Shown one piece after another: positions 6,925 through 16,383 of a stretch of 57,088 bases of DNA. Position 1 is the first letter of the stretch. Each line of letters begins with the position of its first letter. The DNA is from Lachnospiraceae bacterium (lineage in GTDB: Bacteria; Bacillota; Clostridia; Lachnospirales; Lachnospiraceae): positions 19,785-76,872 of the forward strand of contig VSND01000012.1 of NCBI GenBank assembly GCA_009774145.1, read 5' to 3'. Position numbers and translations under genes: made by a program. The notes beneath the pieces were generated by a model that had not been told where the DNA came from, did no database searches, and worked only from the letters and a program-made list of their open reading frames with translations.

Positions 6925-8725
6925 TGCCTGCCAGTCTCTCCATTTCATCCAGATATTGCTTAAATACGCAAAGTGCGTCTTCCACCGGTCTCTTCTGTTC
7001 CATGTCCACGCCAGCCATCCGAAGCAGATCCAGCGGATACCTGGAACTTCCTCCCTTCAGAAAACTCTTATACTCCTCCACTGCCGGTTCTCCCTCTTCC
7101 AGGATCCTCTTTGACAATGCGATCGCCGCCGAAAATCCGGTCGCATACTGATACACATAAAACGGCGTATAAAAGTGCGGGATCCTTGCCCATTCCAGTT
7201 CAATCTCTTTATCAACACACATATTTTTCCCGAAATATTCCTGGTTCAAACCATAATAGATCCCGCAGAGTCTGTCCGCCGTCAATGTTTCTCCCCGCTC
7301 TTCCATCCCATGGGTAATCTTTTCAAATTCCGCAAACATGGTCTGGCGGAACAGCGTCGTACGGAACTGCTCCAGAAAATAATTGATCAGATATGCCTTC
7401 TGCCCGGGTTCCTCTGTTGTCTCAATCAGATGATGAATCAGCAGCGCCTCATTGCAGGTCGACGCCACCTCTGCCACAAAGATCTGATAGCCCGCATAAA
7501 TGTACGGCTGGTTCGCATCCGAATACCAGGAATGCAGAGCGTGCCCCATCTCGTGCGCCAGAGTAAATACACTGTTCAGGTTTTCCTGATAATTCAGAAG
7601 CACATACGGATGCGTCCCATAGGCGCCCCAGGAATAGGCTCCGCTTTTCTTGCCCTGATTTTCATACACATCGATCCACCGGGAAGAAAATCCTTCCTTC
7701 AAAAGCCCAAGATACTCCTCTCCCATGGGGCGCAGGCCCTCCAGCACCATTTCCTTTGCTCTCTCAAAGGAGATGCTCTGTCCGTCGTCCTGTACCATCG
7801 GCACATACAGATCGTACATGTGCAGTTCCTCCAGGCCCAGAAGCTTTTTTCTCAGCTCCACATACCGGTGCATCTGCGGAAGAGCTTTGTGTACTGCATC
7901 CATCAGATTATCATAAACCGATACCGGAATATGGCTGCGGTCCAACGCCGCCTCCAGATCCGAACCATATCTGCGGACCTTTGCATGAAATACCTCCTGC
8001 TTTACATTGGCGCGGTAAACCGCTGCCAGCGTATTGCGGTATTTCCCATACATCCCGTAAAGTGCATGAAAAGCGTCACGCCTGACTCTCCGGTTCCGGC
8101 TCTGCAGAAAAGTCAGAAATCTGCCATGTGTTATCTCCGTCGGCTCTTTGTCTTCTCCTTCTATCTCCGGAAAACGAAGATCTGCGTGATTGAACATGGA
8201 AAAGATATCCTTCGGCCCTTCTGCAAGCTCTCCGACTGCCGCCAGCAGTTCCTCCCGCTCCCGGTCAAGGACATGTTCTTTCTGTCTTATCATATTTTCA
8301 AAATAGTGGCGATATACCAGAAGTTCTTCCTTCTCTTCCAGAAATTTTTCGATCGTTTTATCCGGAAGTCCGAGAAGCTCCGGCTCCATATATGCCTGTG
8401 CTTCCGAAAGTTTCACCAGAAGCCCCTGCGCCCGGTTCGACAGATTCTGATAAGTACTGTTGTCTGTATTCTCATGAAGTCTCTGCCCGGCATAGACATA
8501 GACCTTCTCCGCCAGCCTGTTCAGTTCCTCACAGGTTCTCTGCGCCTCCAGAAGCAGCTCTGCGCACTCTCCAAGACGTCCCTGATACTGAGAAAGTTTT
8601 CGGATATCCTGTTCCAGTTTCCTGAAATCTTCTTCCCATTCCCTGTCATCCCTGTACAGATCCTCGATCGCCCAGGTGTCCTCCCATGCTGCCTCTTCCC
8701 GTGTTATCAGTCTCTTTTCTGCCAT
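6911..8725 (-). CDS. pepF: Oligoendopeptidase F (M3 family)
   Basis: About 604 residues from the ATG at 8725. The zinc motif HEMGH lies in TLAHEMGHALHSWY, with the third ligand Glu expected in the following EVASTCNEALL segment. This defines an M3-family cytoplasmic metallo-oligopeptidase that trims short peptides. AAAGGAAAGGACAGG precedes the chosen ATG; the open frame extends 86 codons further upstream, but that part has no M3 similarity and overlaps the preceding gene. The nitroreductase gene follows with overlap. Confidence 0.95.
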   Translation of the reverse strand: MAEKRLITREEAAWEDTWAIEDLYRDDREWEEDFRKLEQDIRKLSQYQGRLGECAELLLEAQRTCEELNRLAEKVYVYAGQRLHENTDNSTYQNLSNRAQGLLVKLSEAQAYMEPELLGLPDKTIEKFLEEKEELLVYRHYFENMIRQKEHVLDREREELLAAVGELAEGPKDIFSMFNHADLRFPEIEGEDKEPTEITHGRFLTFLQSRNRRVRRDAFHALYGMYGKYRNTLAAVYRANVKQEVFHAKVRRYGSDLEAALDRSHIPVSVYDNLMDAVHKALPQMHRYVELRKKLLGLEELHMYDLYVPMVQDDGQSISFERAKEMVLEGLRPMGEEYLGLLKEGFSSRWIDVYENQGKKSGAYSWGAYGTHPYVLLNYQENLNSVFTLAHEMGHALHSWYSDANQPYIYAGYQIFVAEVASTCNEALLIHHLIETTEEPGQKAYLINYFLEQFRTTLFRQTMFAEFEKITHGMEERGETLTADRLCGIYYGLNQEYFGKNMCVDKEIELEWARIPHFYTPFYVYQYATGFSAAIALSKRILEEGEPAVEEYKSFLKGGSSRYPLDLLRMAGVDMEQKRPVEDALCVFKQYLDEMERLAGNDKV

Positions 8726-8801
8726 GTCCTGTCCTTTCCTTTCCTGATCTGTTTTCCGGCCTGCGCCGTTTCCCCCTTCACAGCTGTACAAGCCTGTCTG
8801 C

Positions 8802-9185
8802 TTATCTTTGTACCCATCTCCCCGTTGTCTCGTCTTTTTGCAATACCAGCGCAGCTTCCTCGCTCCCCCGGTCAAAATAGATTTCCGTGCAGGAATCCTC
8901 CAGTTCAATTTCAAAACGGTTTCTTGCGCCGATTCTGCTGTTGCATCCGCCGAACGCCGTATAAAACGAACAGTATACGGCATGATCCTGCTGTTTTGTT
9001 ACAATATCTCTGATATGTCCCATGGAACCTGCCACCGATGTTTCCAGCATCATTGCGGATCCGTCTGCCGATACGGTATAACCGAACAGAACAACGTCTG
9101 TCCGCTTTGAAAATCCGCTTCCCGCAAACAGACACAGGCAGATGATTCCAGATAAAGCTGCCAAAGTGATCACATATTTCTTCAT
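8802..9185 (-). CDS. Small exported protein of unknown function
   Basis: 127 residues with an N-terminal signal or anchor (MKKYVITLAALSGIICLCLF). The body contains SADGSAMMLETSVAGSMG, YCSFYTAFGGCNSRIGA and EIYFDRG, a pattern recalled from a conserved but uncharacterised Firmicute family of similar size. No catalytic motif is visible. The Cys at about residue 17 is not in a convincing lipobox. It lies 76 bp upstream of pepF and could be cotranscribed. No function assigned. Confidence 0.75.
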   Translation of the reverse strand: MKKYVITLAALSGIICLCLFAGSGFSKRTDVVLFGYTVSADGSAMMLETSVAGSMGHIRDIVTKQQDHAVYCSFYTAFGGCNSRIGARNRFEIELEDSCTEIYFDRGSEEAALVLQKDETTGRWVQR

Positions 9186-9241
9186 TCAAAATTCTCCTCT
9201 GCTCTGCCCTTTCAATTTGTATGGTGCATTCCTCCGGAATC

Positions 9242-9250
9242 TGCTATACT
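9242..9250 (+). promoter_or_regulatory. Extended -10 promoter of the LUD-domain gene
   Basis: TGCTATACT is an extended -10 element about 65 bp upstream of the start codon at 9315. The -35 region is weak. Confidence 0.5.
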
Positions 9251-9314
9251 GTTTCTAACGGACGTCCGCGCCTGATCCATTTCTGCGGACAACAAACACA
9301 AGGAGGAACTGCAC

Positions 9315-9950
9315 ATGTCATTTGTAAAACAGTCCAACGCCAACGCCGCTGCCACGATCCTCGGCAAACTTCCAGCCAGAAACATGGAGGGCTACTTCTG
9401 CGAAACCTGCGAAGACGCCGTCAAAAAAGCACTGGAACTTATGCCGGAAGGCTCCGTCATCTCCTGGGGAGGCTCCATGAGCATCAGCGAATGCGGGCTT
9501 ATGGATGCACTGAAAAAGCACAGTTATACCCTGATCGACCGGGCTTCGGCCGCCACGGAACAGGAAAAAAGAGAGATCTATGCCAGAACCGTCATGGCAG
9601 ATTATTATCTGATGAGCACCAACGCCATCACCATGGACGGGGAGCTGGTCAATATTGACGGCTTCGGAAACCGTGTGGCCTGTCTCTGCTCCGGGCCGCA
9701 GAACGTCATCATTATTGCGGGAATGAACAAGGTCGTAAACAGTGTGGAAGCCGGCATTGCACGCATCCGCACCAAAGCGGCGCCGCCCAATACGACGCGT
9801 CTGAACAAAAACACGCCCTGCGCCAAAACCGGCGTCTGCAAAAACTGCTTTTCTCCCGACTGCATCTGCAGCCAGACCGTCATCACGAGAAGAAGCGGCA
9901 TTCCGGGCCGCATCAAGATCCTTCTCGTCAACGAGGATCTTGGCTTCTGA
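9315..9950 (+). CDS. LUD-domain protein (LutC/YkgG-like)
   Basis: 211 residues. The LUD fold is indicated by ALELMPEGSVISWGGSMSI near residue 40, the GELVNIDGFGNRVACLCSGP segment near 112, and VSGxNK-like IAGMNKVVNSVEAG. Proteins of this type relate to lactate-utilisation LutC/LutB but occur as single genes in many Clostridia, where the role is not established. The C-terminal part has a Cys-rich stretch (CAKTGVCKNCFSPDCIC, about 169-185), which might bind a metal or Fe-S cluster. AAGGAGGA precedes the ATG. It is transcribed alone and ends in a hairpin shared with the convergent ABC operon. Confidence 0.85.
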   Translation: MSFVKQSNANAAATILGKLPARNMEGYFCETCEDAVKKALELMPEGSVISWGGSMSISECGLMDALKKHSYTLIDRASAATEQEKREIYARTVMADYYLMSTNAITMDGELVNIDGFGNRVACLCSGPQNVIIIAGMNKVVNSVEAGIARIRTKAAPPNTTRLNKNTPCAKTGVCKNCFSPDCICSQTVITRRSGIPGRIKILLVNEDLGF

Positions 9951-9975
9951 GCACGGCCCCGGCGGTCAGACAGGA

Positions 9976-10050
9976 GCTGCTGCAAAACCCGGTCCCGGCT
10001 GTGTGCTCAACAGCGCTGAGCGCACGGCCGGGGATGTGTCTTACAGCAGC
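9976..10050. terminator. Hairpin between convergent genes
   Basis: Outer GCTGCTG (9976) pairs with CAGCAGC (10044-10050) and inner CCCGGCTGTGTGCTCA pairs with TGAGCGCACGGCCGGGG around a short loop. It sits between the LUD gene and the end of the ABC permease gene. No strong T run follows on either strand. Confidence 0.55.
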
Positions 10051-10066
10051 CCCGTTCACTTTTCTG

Positions 10067-11416
10067 CTACTCGTTTCTGATCGCCGCCAGCGGACTCAGC
10101 TTCATGGCACGAAGCGCCGGGAAGAAACCGGCCAGCATGCCCACCAATACCGCAAATATGAGCGATACCAGAATCAGCCACAGCGGAATAAAGGACAGCT
10201 GTCCATAATAACCTCCGGAGGCTTTACCGGCAACCGAATTGATAATCACAGATATAATCTCACTCAGAATCAGTCCGATCAGTCCTCCAAAGAAACCAAT
10301 AAACCCGGCCTCCAGAAGGAACATGGAACGGATATTGCGCATATCGCATCCCAGCACCTTGATGACTCCGATCTCTTTGGTACGTTCATAAATGGACATC
10401 ATCATCGTATTGGCAATGCCGATCGCCGCCACGAACAGGGACACGGCTCCGATACCGCCCAGCACCATCTGGATCATCGCCATCTGATTCTGGGTCTGTT
10501 CCATCCACTCTGCATTGCTGTTGGCATTATATCCCATGTCCTGGATTGCCTGCTGAACCTCCTGCACATGGTCCATACTGTCCACCCGGATGTAGACCTC
10601 CTCGTAATAAATATCCTTGTAGGGTTTACCGCTTTTTGTCGTCGGCTGTCCGGGGATCACCTTGTTCTTAAAGACCTTTTTCAGCTGATTCTTCAGCGCA
10701 TCAATATCTGCAAATACAGAATCACAGTTCTGGCTGTAGGTTTCCAGATCTCCCGCCATAATACCGGCGGTAGGTATGATATATTTCTTGGGCGCTGCAA
10801 TCGTCTGACCGTTGCTGTCCGTACTTCCTGCCTGCCAGTAGGCGTCTGTGTCAAAGATCAGAAACAGCGGATCATTCATCAGATCCACGTCCGGCACTTC
10901 TCCCGTCTCCCAGTAATATTCATTGGTTTTTGCCTTATAGAAATTTGTAATCACCTGGTTTCCATAGAACAGCTGCAGGGTGCCGTCATCCGGCGGAAGC
11001 GTTCCCTCTCCCACGTCAATATCCATATTCTGCAGCGCTTCCTGGCTCATTCCCCGGATCCAGAGCCAGCCCTCATAAGCCCCCTGCTTTGCCAGGACAT
11101 TGATCTCCAGAATCGGCGATGCCAGTTCCACATGAGGAATCTGCGCCATCTTCTCCACCACCTGGTCATCAATCCGCTCTGCTTCCTTATCATCGCCGGA
11201 ATCATTGGACCAGCTGTAATTATTCACATTGATCGTGGTCAGTCCACCGTACTCTTCGATCTGGTCCAGAGAGCTCTTCCGAAGGCCCAGACCCAGAGAG
11301 ACCATGACAACGATCGAAGCCGTTCCGATGATAACGCCCAGGACCGTCAGCGCCGTTCGAAGTTTCCGGCGCAGCAGATTGGACGCGCTCATTCTGAGCA
11401 AGTCAAGATATCTCAT
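10067..11416 (-). CDS. MacB/FtsX-type ABC transporter permease
   Basis: 449 residues. A membrane segment follows the basic start (LLRRKLRTALTVLGVIIGTA, about 14-33), then a large extracellular MacB-like domain of about 260 residues and three C-terminal membrane helices with the FtsX-type linker MMMSIYERTKEIGVIKVLG near 340-358. Such permeases couple ATP hydrolysis to conformational change in the envelope rather than to transport through a pore. It is the last gene of a three-gene set with an exported protein (16 bp upstream) and an ATPase, resembling a MacAB-like or lipoprotein/peptide export system. The substrate is unknown. Confidence 0.9.
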   Translation of the reverse strand: MRYLDLLRMSASNLLRRKLRTALTVLGVIIGTASIVVMVSLGLGLRKSSLDQIEEYGGLTTINVNNYSWSNDSGDDKEAERIDDQVVEKMAQIPHVELASPILEINVLAKQGAYEGWLWIRGMSQEALQNMDIDVGEGTLPPDDGTLQLFYGNQVITNFYKAKTNEYYWETGEVPDVDLMNDPLFLIFDTDAYWQAGSTDSNGQTIAAPKKYIIPTAGIMAGDLETYSQNCDSVFADIDALKNQLKKVFKNKVIPGQPTTKSGKPYKDIYYEEVYIRVDSMDHVQEVQQAIQDMGYNANSNAEWMEQTQNQMAMIQMVLGGIGAVSLFVAAIGIANTMMMSIYERTKEIGVIKVLGCDMRNIRSMFLLEAGFIGFFGGLIGLILSEIISVIINSVAGKASGGYYGQLSFIPLWLILVSLIFAVLVGMLAGFFPALRAMKLSPLAAIRNE

Positions 11417-11431
11417 CCTCTGCTCCTTCTG

Positions 11432-13198
11432 TTATAATTTTGATTCATGGTCGTCATCCAGATCCATCAGATCCTCTTCCAGACGCATCTGTTCTTTTTT
11501 CTTCTTTCTCTTCATACAGATCACAATTCCGAGGATCACAGCAAGCAGAATCACACCAATAATCACTGCCGCATAGGTTCCGGTTTTGCCTCCTGACGGT
11601 TCCTCCCCCATCATGTCTCCGCCCATCATGGAATCATCCGCCGGAAATTCTTCCATCATGCTTTCTGTAACAAATAAGGATATTTCCTTCTCAATCACCG
11701 TGGATTCCCCGGTCTCGTCCTCATAGGAGATCAGAAGTTTCACAGTTCCGTCATCCATGGTTGCGGACTGTCCGGTTACATAGATATCTACAGAGCCCGT
11801 GGCGCCGGAATCCAGATTTCCGATAAAAGCGTCCCCGCCGCTCAGATACTCACTGTCTGTCTTCACCTGAACATTATAGAGTTTGGTCTTCCCCATATTG
11901 TAGATATTGAACATGATGTTGGATTCGCTTCCAACCTCAATGCTCGAGGGCATCACCTCCGGTTCGCTTGCATCCACACGCGCCGCCTGCCTGACGGGAA
12001 TCGATACACTGCTCTTGCTCGTATACTCATTTACATGCTCATCCTCATAGCTCATGTTTACATCCACTGCATAGGGTTTCTGCGTCAGATCGGATTTGGC
12101 TTCCAGCTCGATCTGAATATCCTTTGTCCCATTCTTCTCCATCCGGTCCACAAAGATGGTGCTGGAACCGGCCGTGGGAAGAAATGCAGCGTATGTAGTG
12201 TCCTCGTCTTTTCCTTCCACTGCCGCCACAATCTCAAAAATCATATTGTTGACACTGGTCGCTGTAGAAGTGTTCTTCAGATGCAGCGTCAGTACAAAGC
12301 TTTCTCCTGCATGTACCACCTCCGGATTCGTCTCAAATCCGGTAACGATCACCCGGGGCACGGATGCCTTTCCGTCTGCGCCTACACCTGCGGTGCCTTT
12401 CAGCTGGATATAAGTATCCAGCGTCGTGCTCTGACTGTTGCCCGCCGAATCGCGGTAGATCACATTGAAGGAAAGCTTCTGATAGCCATTCCCCACATCG
12501 CTTCTGGTCTTCAGGTTCCAGGTAAGCTCACGTCTTCTGTCCATATCGGACATTCCGGTATCTGTTCCAGGCAGATCCGTGATTGTCTGGGAATAATTGG
12601 AACTGGTAATTTCAAAAGGCCAGGACGACGTATCCGTACTGAGAGCCGGAGTCACCACCGCATCCGTCACCATGGTTTTTCCCATGTTTACCACCGGAAG
12701 TACAATGCTGACCGCCTCTCCCGCATCTGCCACCGGAGTCACCCAGCTTCCGCCGACCATCAGGAGATGGTCCGGCGTGACGACCGGATCAGGTTCGTCT
12801 TCTTCGTCGTCATCGTCGTCCGCAGGCGGGTTTATAACATCACCTATATCTGCTTTAGCCATGTTTACATAAACATCTAACTCCTGTATGGTATACTGAC
12901 ATGTATTATATGAACTCTCATCATCCACTTCACCGCCTGTATAACCAATTTTAGAATAAACTCCTGCCAGTATACTGTCTATTTTATTTTTCTGATCTTC
13001 ATTCAGATCTTTTCCGATTGATAAAGCTTTTAATTCTGCAACCGCCATCTGTTGTTTTTCAGGTGTAACTTTTACCGACTCGTTTAATGGTTCAGCCGAA
13101 ACAACCATTTCCGTCCCCGGCATCACCGCAGCCGCTGCAGGCGCCAGCAGTGTCAGGCACAGCGCCGCCACAATTCCTTTCACAGTCCGTCTTTTCAT
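11432..13198 (-). CDS. Exported, membrane-anchored Ig-like (CARDB/COG1361-type) protein of the ABC system
   Basis: 588 residues. Signal peptide at 1-35, then a helical part (about 40-115), an acidic linker (PPADDDDDEEDEPDPVV near 125-140), then several Ig-like repeats recognisable by phrases such as NMGKTMVTDAVV, LHLKNTSTATSVNNM and NIYNMGKTKLYNVQV, typical of CARDB/COG1361 domains. It ends in a membrane helix (about 541-563) and a basic then acidic cytoplasmic tail. Start overlaps the ATPase gene end by 4 bp. It occupies the place of the MacA-like adaptor in MacAB systems but is not homologous to MacA; a role as extracytoplasmic partner of the permease is inferred from operon structure. Confidence 0.85.
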   Translation of the reverse strand: MKRRTVKGIVAALCLTLLAPAAAAVMPGTEMVVSAEPLNESVKVTPEKQQMAVAELKALSIGKDLNEDQKNKIDSILAGVYSKIGYTGGEVDDESSYNTCQYTIQELDVYVNMAKADIGDVINPPADDDDDEEDEPDPVVTPDHLLMVGGSWVTPVADAGEAVSIVLPVVNMGKTMVTDAVVTPALSTDTSSWPFEITSSNYSQTITDLPGTDTGMSDMDRRRELTWNLKTRSDVGNGYQKLSFNVIYRDSAGNSQSTTLDTYIQLKGTAGVGADGKASVPRVIVTGFETNPEVVHAGESFVLTLHLKNTSTATSVNNMIFEIVAAVEGKDEDTTYAAFLPTAGSSTIFVDRMEKNGTKDIQIELEAKSDLTQKPYAVDVNMSYEDEHVNEYTSKSSVSIPVRQAARVDASEPEVMPSSIEVGSESNIMFNIYNMGKTKLYNVQVKTDSEYLSGGDAFIGNLDSGATGSVDIYVTGQSATMDDGTVKLLISYEDETGESTVIEKEISLFVTESMMEEFPADDSMMGGDMMGEEPSGGKTGTYAAVIIGVILLAVILGIVICMKRKKKKEQMRLEEDLMDLDDDHESKL

Positions 13199-13917
13199 TC
13201 CTCTTCCTCCTTATATTCACTGCGGTTCTCCACCTTTACGATCTTCCCGTCAATAATATGGAAGATCCGGTCTGCAAATCCCGCCAGATGATTATCATGT
13301 GTAACCATAACCATGGTCTGGTTCTGTTCCTGCACCACTTTCCGCATCAGTTTCAATACCTCCGCCGAAGTGTTTGAGTCCAGATTTCCCGTCGGCTCAT
13401 CGGCAAAGATGATCTCCGGATCCAGCACCAGCGCCCTTGCCACGCCTACCCTCTGCTGCTGTCCGCCGGACATCTCATTCGGCCGGTGCTTCATGTGCTT
13501 TGGCAGCCCCACCAGCTTCAGCATTTTTACCGCCTTTGCCTCCCGGGTCTTCTTGTCCACTCCCCTGAAAGTAAGAGGCAGCGCCACATTCTCTATGGCA
13601 TTCATCGTCCCCAGCAGGTTGAAGGACTGGAAGATAAATCCAACCCGTTCCCTGCGGAACTTCACAAGCTGATTCTCGTTCATTTTTTCCAGATGCTGTC
13701 CGCTGATGATCACCTCGCCCTTCGTAGGTTTTTCCAGTCCCGCCAGCATGTTCAGCATTGTCGATTTACCGGAGCCGGAGGTTCCGACAATGGCACAGAA
13801 CTCTCCTTTATAAATGGTCATATCCACGCCGTTTAATGCACGAACCTTCTCATTTCCCACCCGGAATATCTTATAGAGGTTTTTTACCTGTATGACCGGT
13901 TCCCGTGTCTCTCCCAC
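13195..13917 (-). CDS. LolD/MacB-type ABC transporter ATP-binding protein
   Basis: 240 residues. Walker A GTSGSGKST (about 39-47), signature SGGQQQRVGVARAL (about 145), Walker B IIFADEPTGNLD, and the H-loop VTHD. The TGNLD extension is characteristic of the MacB/LolD/FtsE branch and fits the FtsX-type permease two genes on. The start codon is a GTG at 13917 with AGGAGGATATTT upstream. First gene of the operon. Confidence 0.95.
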   Translation of the reverse strand: MGETREPVIQVKNLYKIFRVGNEKVRALNGVDMTIYKGEFCAIVGTSGSGKSTMLNMLAGLEKPTKGEVIISGQHLEKMNENQLVKFRRERVGFIFQSFNLLGTMNAIENVALPLTFRGVDKKTREAKAVKMLKLVGLPKHMKHRPNEMSGGQQQRVGVARALVLDPEIIFADEPTGNLDSNTSAEVLKLMRKVVQEQNQTMVMVTHDNHLAGFADRIFHIIDGKIVKVENRSEYKEEEE

Positions 13918-14005
13918 AAATATCCTCCTGTGTTATCTTTCCGAAAATCAGGGCGCACTATCCCTGTATATCACTCCCAGTATAACATAAATTTACGGAT
14001 ACAAT

Positions 14006-14021
14006 TCTTAATAAATCTTAA
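14006..14021. promoter_or_regulatory. Direct repeat TCTTAA-N4-TCTTAA upstream of the ABC operon
   Basis: Two TCTTAA hexamers start 10 bp apart (14006 and 14016), one helical turn, 90-105 bp upstream of the ATPase start. TTATACT-like -10 bases lie closer to the gene (near 13979-13985). Spacing of this kind is typical of OmpR/PhoB-type response regulator sites. The remaining bases of 13918-14099 show no gene. Confidence 0.4.
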
Positions 14022-14099
14022 ATATTTTTTATGGTATATTCATTTTTCTGCATCCGTCAGTCTGTATATCCGGTATTTAAAAATTGCCGGAAAAGTATG

Positions 14100-14153
14100 A
14101 TAAACGGCACAGGGATCAAAACTCTGTGCGTGCAGGAATTGAGTGCCGTTTAT
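14100..14153. terminator. Hairpin downstream of the CmpB-like gene
   Basis: Perfect 11-bp arms ATAAACGGCAC and GTGCCGTTTAT enclose a second small helix (CACAG/CTGTG). On the minus strand it follows the CmpB-like gene and is trailed by a T-containing stretch, so termination is plausible. Confidence 0.55.
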
Positions 14154-14220
14154 ATGCATTCATTATATTTCAGAAAAATCAATTTTACAATCCTTTCGAA
14201 TGATGCAGCCAGGCAGCAAC

Positions 14221-15516
14221 CTACCGGGTCTCCAGATTCGGCCATACCCACTCGATCATCTCATCCGTATACCGGCTGTCCACAAACTGTTCAATCCGGT
14301 TTTCTGCCGGTATTCCTTCTTTACGTTCCACATAGCGGATCATGGCCATCGCAGAAATCAGAATATCACAAAGCATCAGCGCCACACACACCCAGGTCAG
14401 TATCTTTCCTGTCACAGGCGGAATTTTCTCAATCCACCTGCTGATGGGCGGATAGCAGATCTTCACCCACACAAGCGCCAGAATTCCCCAGAAAATACAG
14501 AAAAGCAGATTTGTCCTTCCGCCGATATTGAACGGCATATCACTGTAATCCCAGAAAACAGTCCCAAAGAAGACCTCCGTAAAAACACTGCACAGATATT
14601 CATAAGTACCTCCCAGGAAAAATCCGCCCAGGAAAATATAACGGTCCTCCTTATCGGAAAGACCATGAAGCAGCACTGTCAAAAGCGCCGCTCCCACGCC
14701 CCATACAATGCTGAAGGTCCCGTAAAGAACGCTGGACCGGCTCATCCAGATGTCCGCAGTCAGTTTTACATAAACAGTCTCAATCAGGTCTCCGCCCAGA
14801 GCGCTGATGAAAAATATCCATATAATTTTATCCAGGCAGAGTCCTCTGGCAAATACATATCGAATCTGTTCTTCTTCATCCGCCGGCTTCAGATCCGGAT
14901 AGGCTTTTGTCAGACGCTGCCAGACGCGTGCGGCAATCCAGCCCCCGATTGTCCGCTTTTTCTCCTGAAGTTCATCCGACAGATTCTGCATTCCATACCG
15001 AAGCGGACGTTTTCTCATGGTATAGACCATCACCAGAAGGTCTGCTGCCAGAAGCGCCAGCGTCACAAGAACCAGCATCTTCATCAGAAATTCCGGCAGC
15101 ATCTGGCAGCATATGTACAGGACCGGCTGGACCAGCAGCAGAACAGCCAGTGCTGCCGCACTCATGATCAGAGTATAGAGGATCCCCAGCTTTCGGCCGG
15201 CATAGATGGAATGCGCTTCATTTTTCCAGAGCCTCTTTCCGGTAACCCGGACCGACATCTCATCTGCCAGCTGGGCTCCGGCAGAGACGATCACCACAAA
15301 CGCAACAAACTGAAGCACACAGGCACCTTCCAGAGACGGTATTACCAGAATCAGAAGATCCATGGATATACCATAAGACAGGCTCAGCGGCATATTGAAA
15401 AAACCACGGTTACAGAATCTTCCCGTACGCACCGCCATATATACCACTTCCATGCACCATCCAAGAAATGCATGGCAAATCATAAAAAACAAAAGCTCAT
15501 ACACGCTGTATTCCAT
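14221..15516 (-). CDS. CmpB-like polytopic membrane protein (putative ABC transporter permease, PF06541)
   Basis: 431 residues, with two copies of an integral membrane module. Each begins with a helix followed by GWCMEVVY / GDLIETVYVKL and a later NRGFFNMPLSLSYG / RSSVLYGTFSIVWG motif, the pattern of the family annotated as putative ABC-transporter type IV. No ATPase is adjacent, and the transport role of this family is unproven. At least ten membrane segments are apparent. Monocistronic, with a hairpin downstream. Confidence 0.8.
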   Translation of the reverse strand: MEYSVYELLFFMICHAFLGWCMEVVYMAVRTGRFCNRGFFNMPLSLSYGISMDLLILVIPSLEGACVLQFVAFVVIVSAGAQLADEMSVRVTGKRLWKNEAHSIYAGRKLGILYTLIMSAAALAVLLLVQPVLYICCQMLPEFLMKMLVLVTLALLAADLLVMVYTMRKRPLRYGMQNLSDELQEKKRTIGGWIAARVWQRLTKAYPDLKPADEEEQIRYVFARGLCLDKIIWIFFISALGGDLIETVYVKLTADIWMSRSSVLYGTFSIVWGVGAALLTVLLHGLSDKEDRYIFLGGFFLGGTYEYLCSVFTEVFFGTVFWDYSDMPFNIGGRTNLLFCIFWGILALVWVKICYPPISRWIEKIPPVTGKILTWVCVALMLCDILISAMAMIRYVERKEGIPAENRIEQFVDSRYTDEMIEWVWPNLETR

Positions 15517-15582
15517 TTCCCTGCCTCCTCATTTCTGCAATCCGACTTCCGTATCTGAAACAGGTTCCAGACCGGCAATGCT

Positions 15583-16350
15583 TCACCTGCCCGGATACAT
15601 TTCTCTCAGATATGCTTTCACTTCTTTATCCGGAATTCGGGACTCCCGGATCTTCTGCACTGCCTTTTTTCTGGTAAAAGCATCCAGGTGAAGTTCCCGA
15701 AGTCCCCGCAAGGTCCGTACAGGATAAGTCACAAACAGTTCTGCAAGCAGCCAGGCAGCCGCCATCTGTGCATAATATCCTTCTGTAAATTCCCGGTCCA
15801 GCGCCTGCAGGATCGGTTCCAGATAGTCTCCCGTTTCCTCCTGCCCCTGCAGGTCTGCCATCGTGACCGATCTTTTCCGGGTGATTTTCTTCTTGTCTTC
15901 TCCCAGCTTTACAAAATGGTTCAGCAGCATGATCAGCCCCACCCGGCATGGAAATTCCTCTCCCGACTTCAGATACGGCTGCAGAAAATCCCAGGTCTTT
16001 TCCGGATATTTTTCCACCAGCTTCAGTCCGCTGCACACACTGTCGCAGACCGACCAGTTCTGCACCCGCGGAATAAAATCCTTCAGACAGGCAAACAGTT
16101 CCTCAATATCCCGACAGGCATATCCCAGTATCATTCCCCGCAGCATGGTTTCTTCAAAATAAAGATCTTCTTCATAAGAAAGCTCCTGTCTCCAGTCGCC
16201 CTTTGACAGTTCCTTCGCATAATCCCTGAGCGCCGGAAGCCGGACCCCCAGCATGGTTCCTCTTCCGGAAGCAGGAATGAGCGATGCAGAAAACTTCACA
16301 TAGTCTGCATCGCTCATTTTATTCAATCTGTCCCTGATTTCTTTTCTCAT
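15583..16350 (-). CDS. AlkD-like DNA alkylation repair protein
   Basis: 255 residues of HEAT-like helical repeats. The starting phrases VRLPALRDYAKEL and FEETMLRGMILGYA, then NWSVCDSVCSGLKLV (about 95-110) and GLIMLLNHFV, match AlkD-type glycosylases, which excise alkylated purines without base flipping. The Asp of NWSVCD corresponds to the catalytic Asp region of AlkD. Cytoplasmic, single gene with AT-rich upstream sequence. Confidence 0.88.
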   Translation of the reverse strand: MRKEIRDRLNKMSDADYVKFSASLIPASGRGTMLGVRLPALRDYAKELSKGDWRQELSYEEDLYFEETMLRGMILGYACRDIEELFACLKDFIPRVQNWSVCDSVCSGLKLVEKYPEKTWDFLQPYLKSGEEFPCRVGLIMLLNHFVKLGEDKKKITRKRSVTMADLQGQEETGDYLEPILQALDREFTEGYYAQMAAAWLLAELFVTYPVRTLRGLRELHLDAFTRKKAVQKIRESRIPDKEVKAYLREMYPGR

Positions 16351-16383
16351 CTGTCCCCCTCATATGATATAACATCTTTTCAT

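Noticed and set aside
7175..9013. A 612-codon plus-strand open frame
   Set aside because: Antisense to pepF, whose zinc motif and length are clear; no domains in the antisense product.
10001..11437. A 478-codon plus-strand open frame
   Set aside because: Antisense to the ABC permease; no ribosome binding site or domain.
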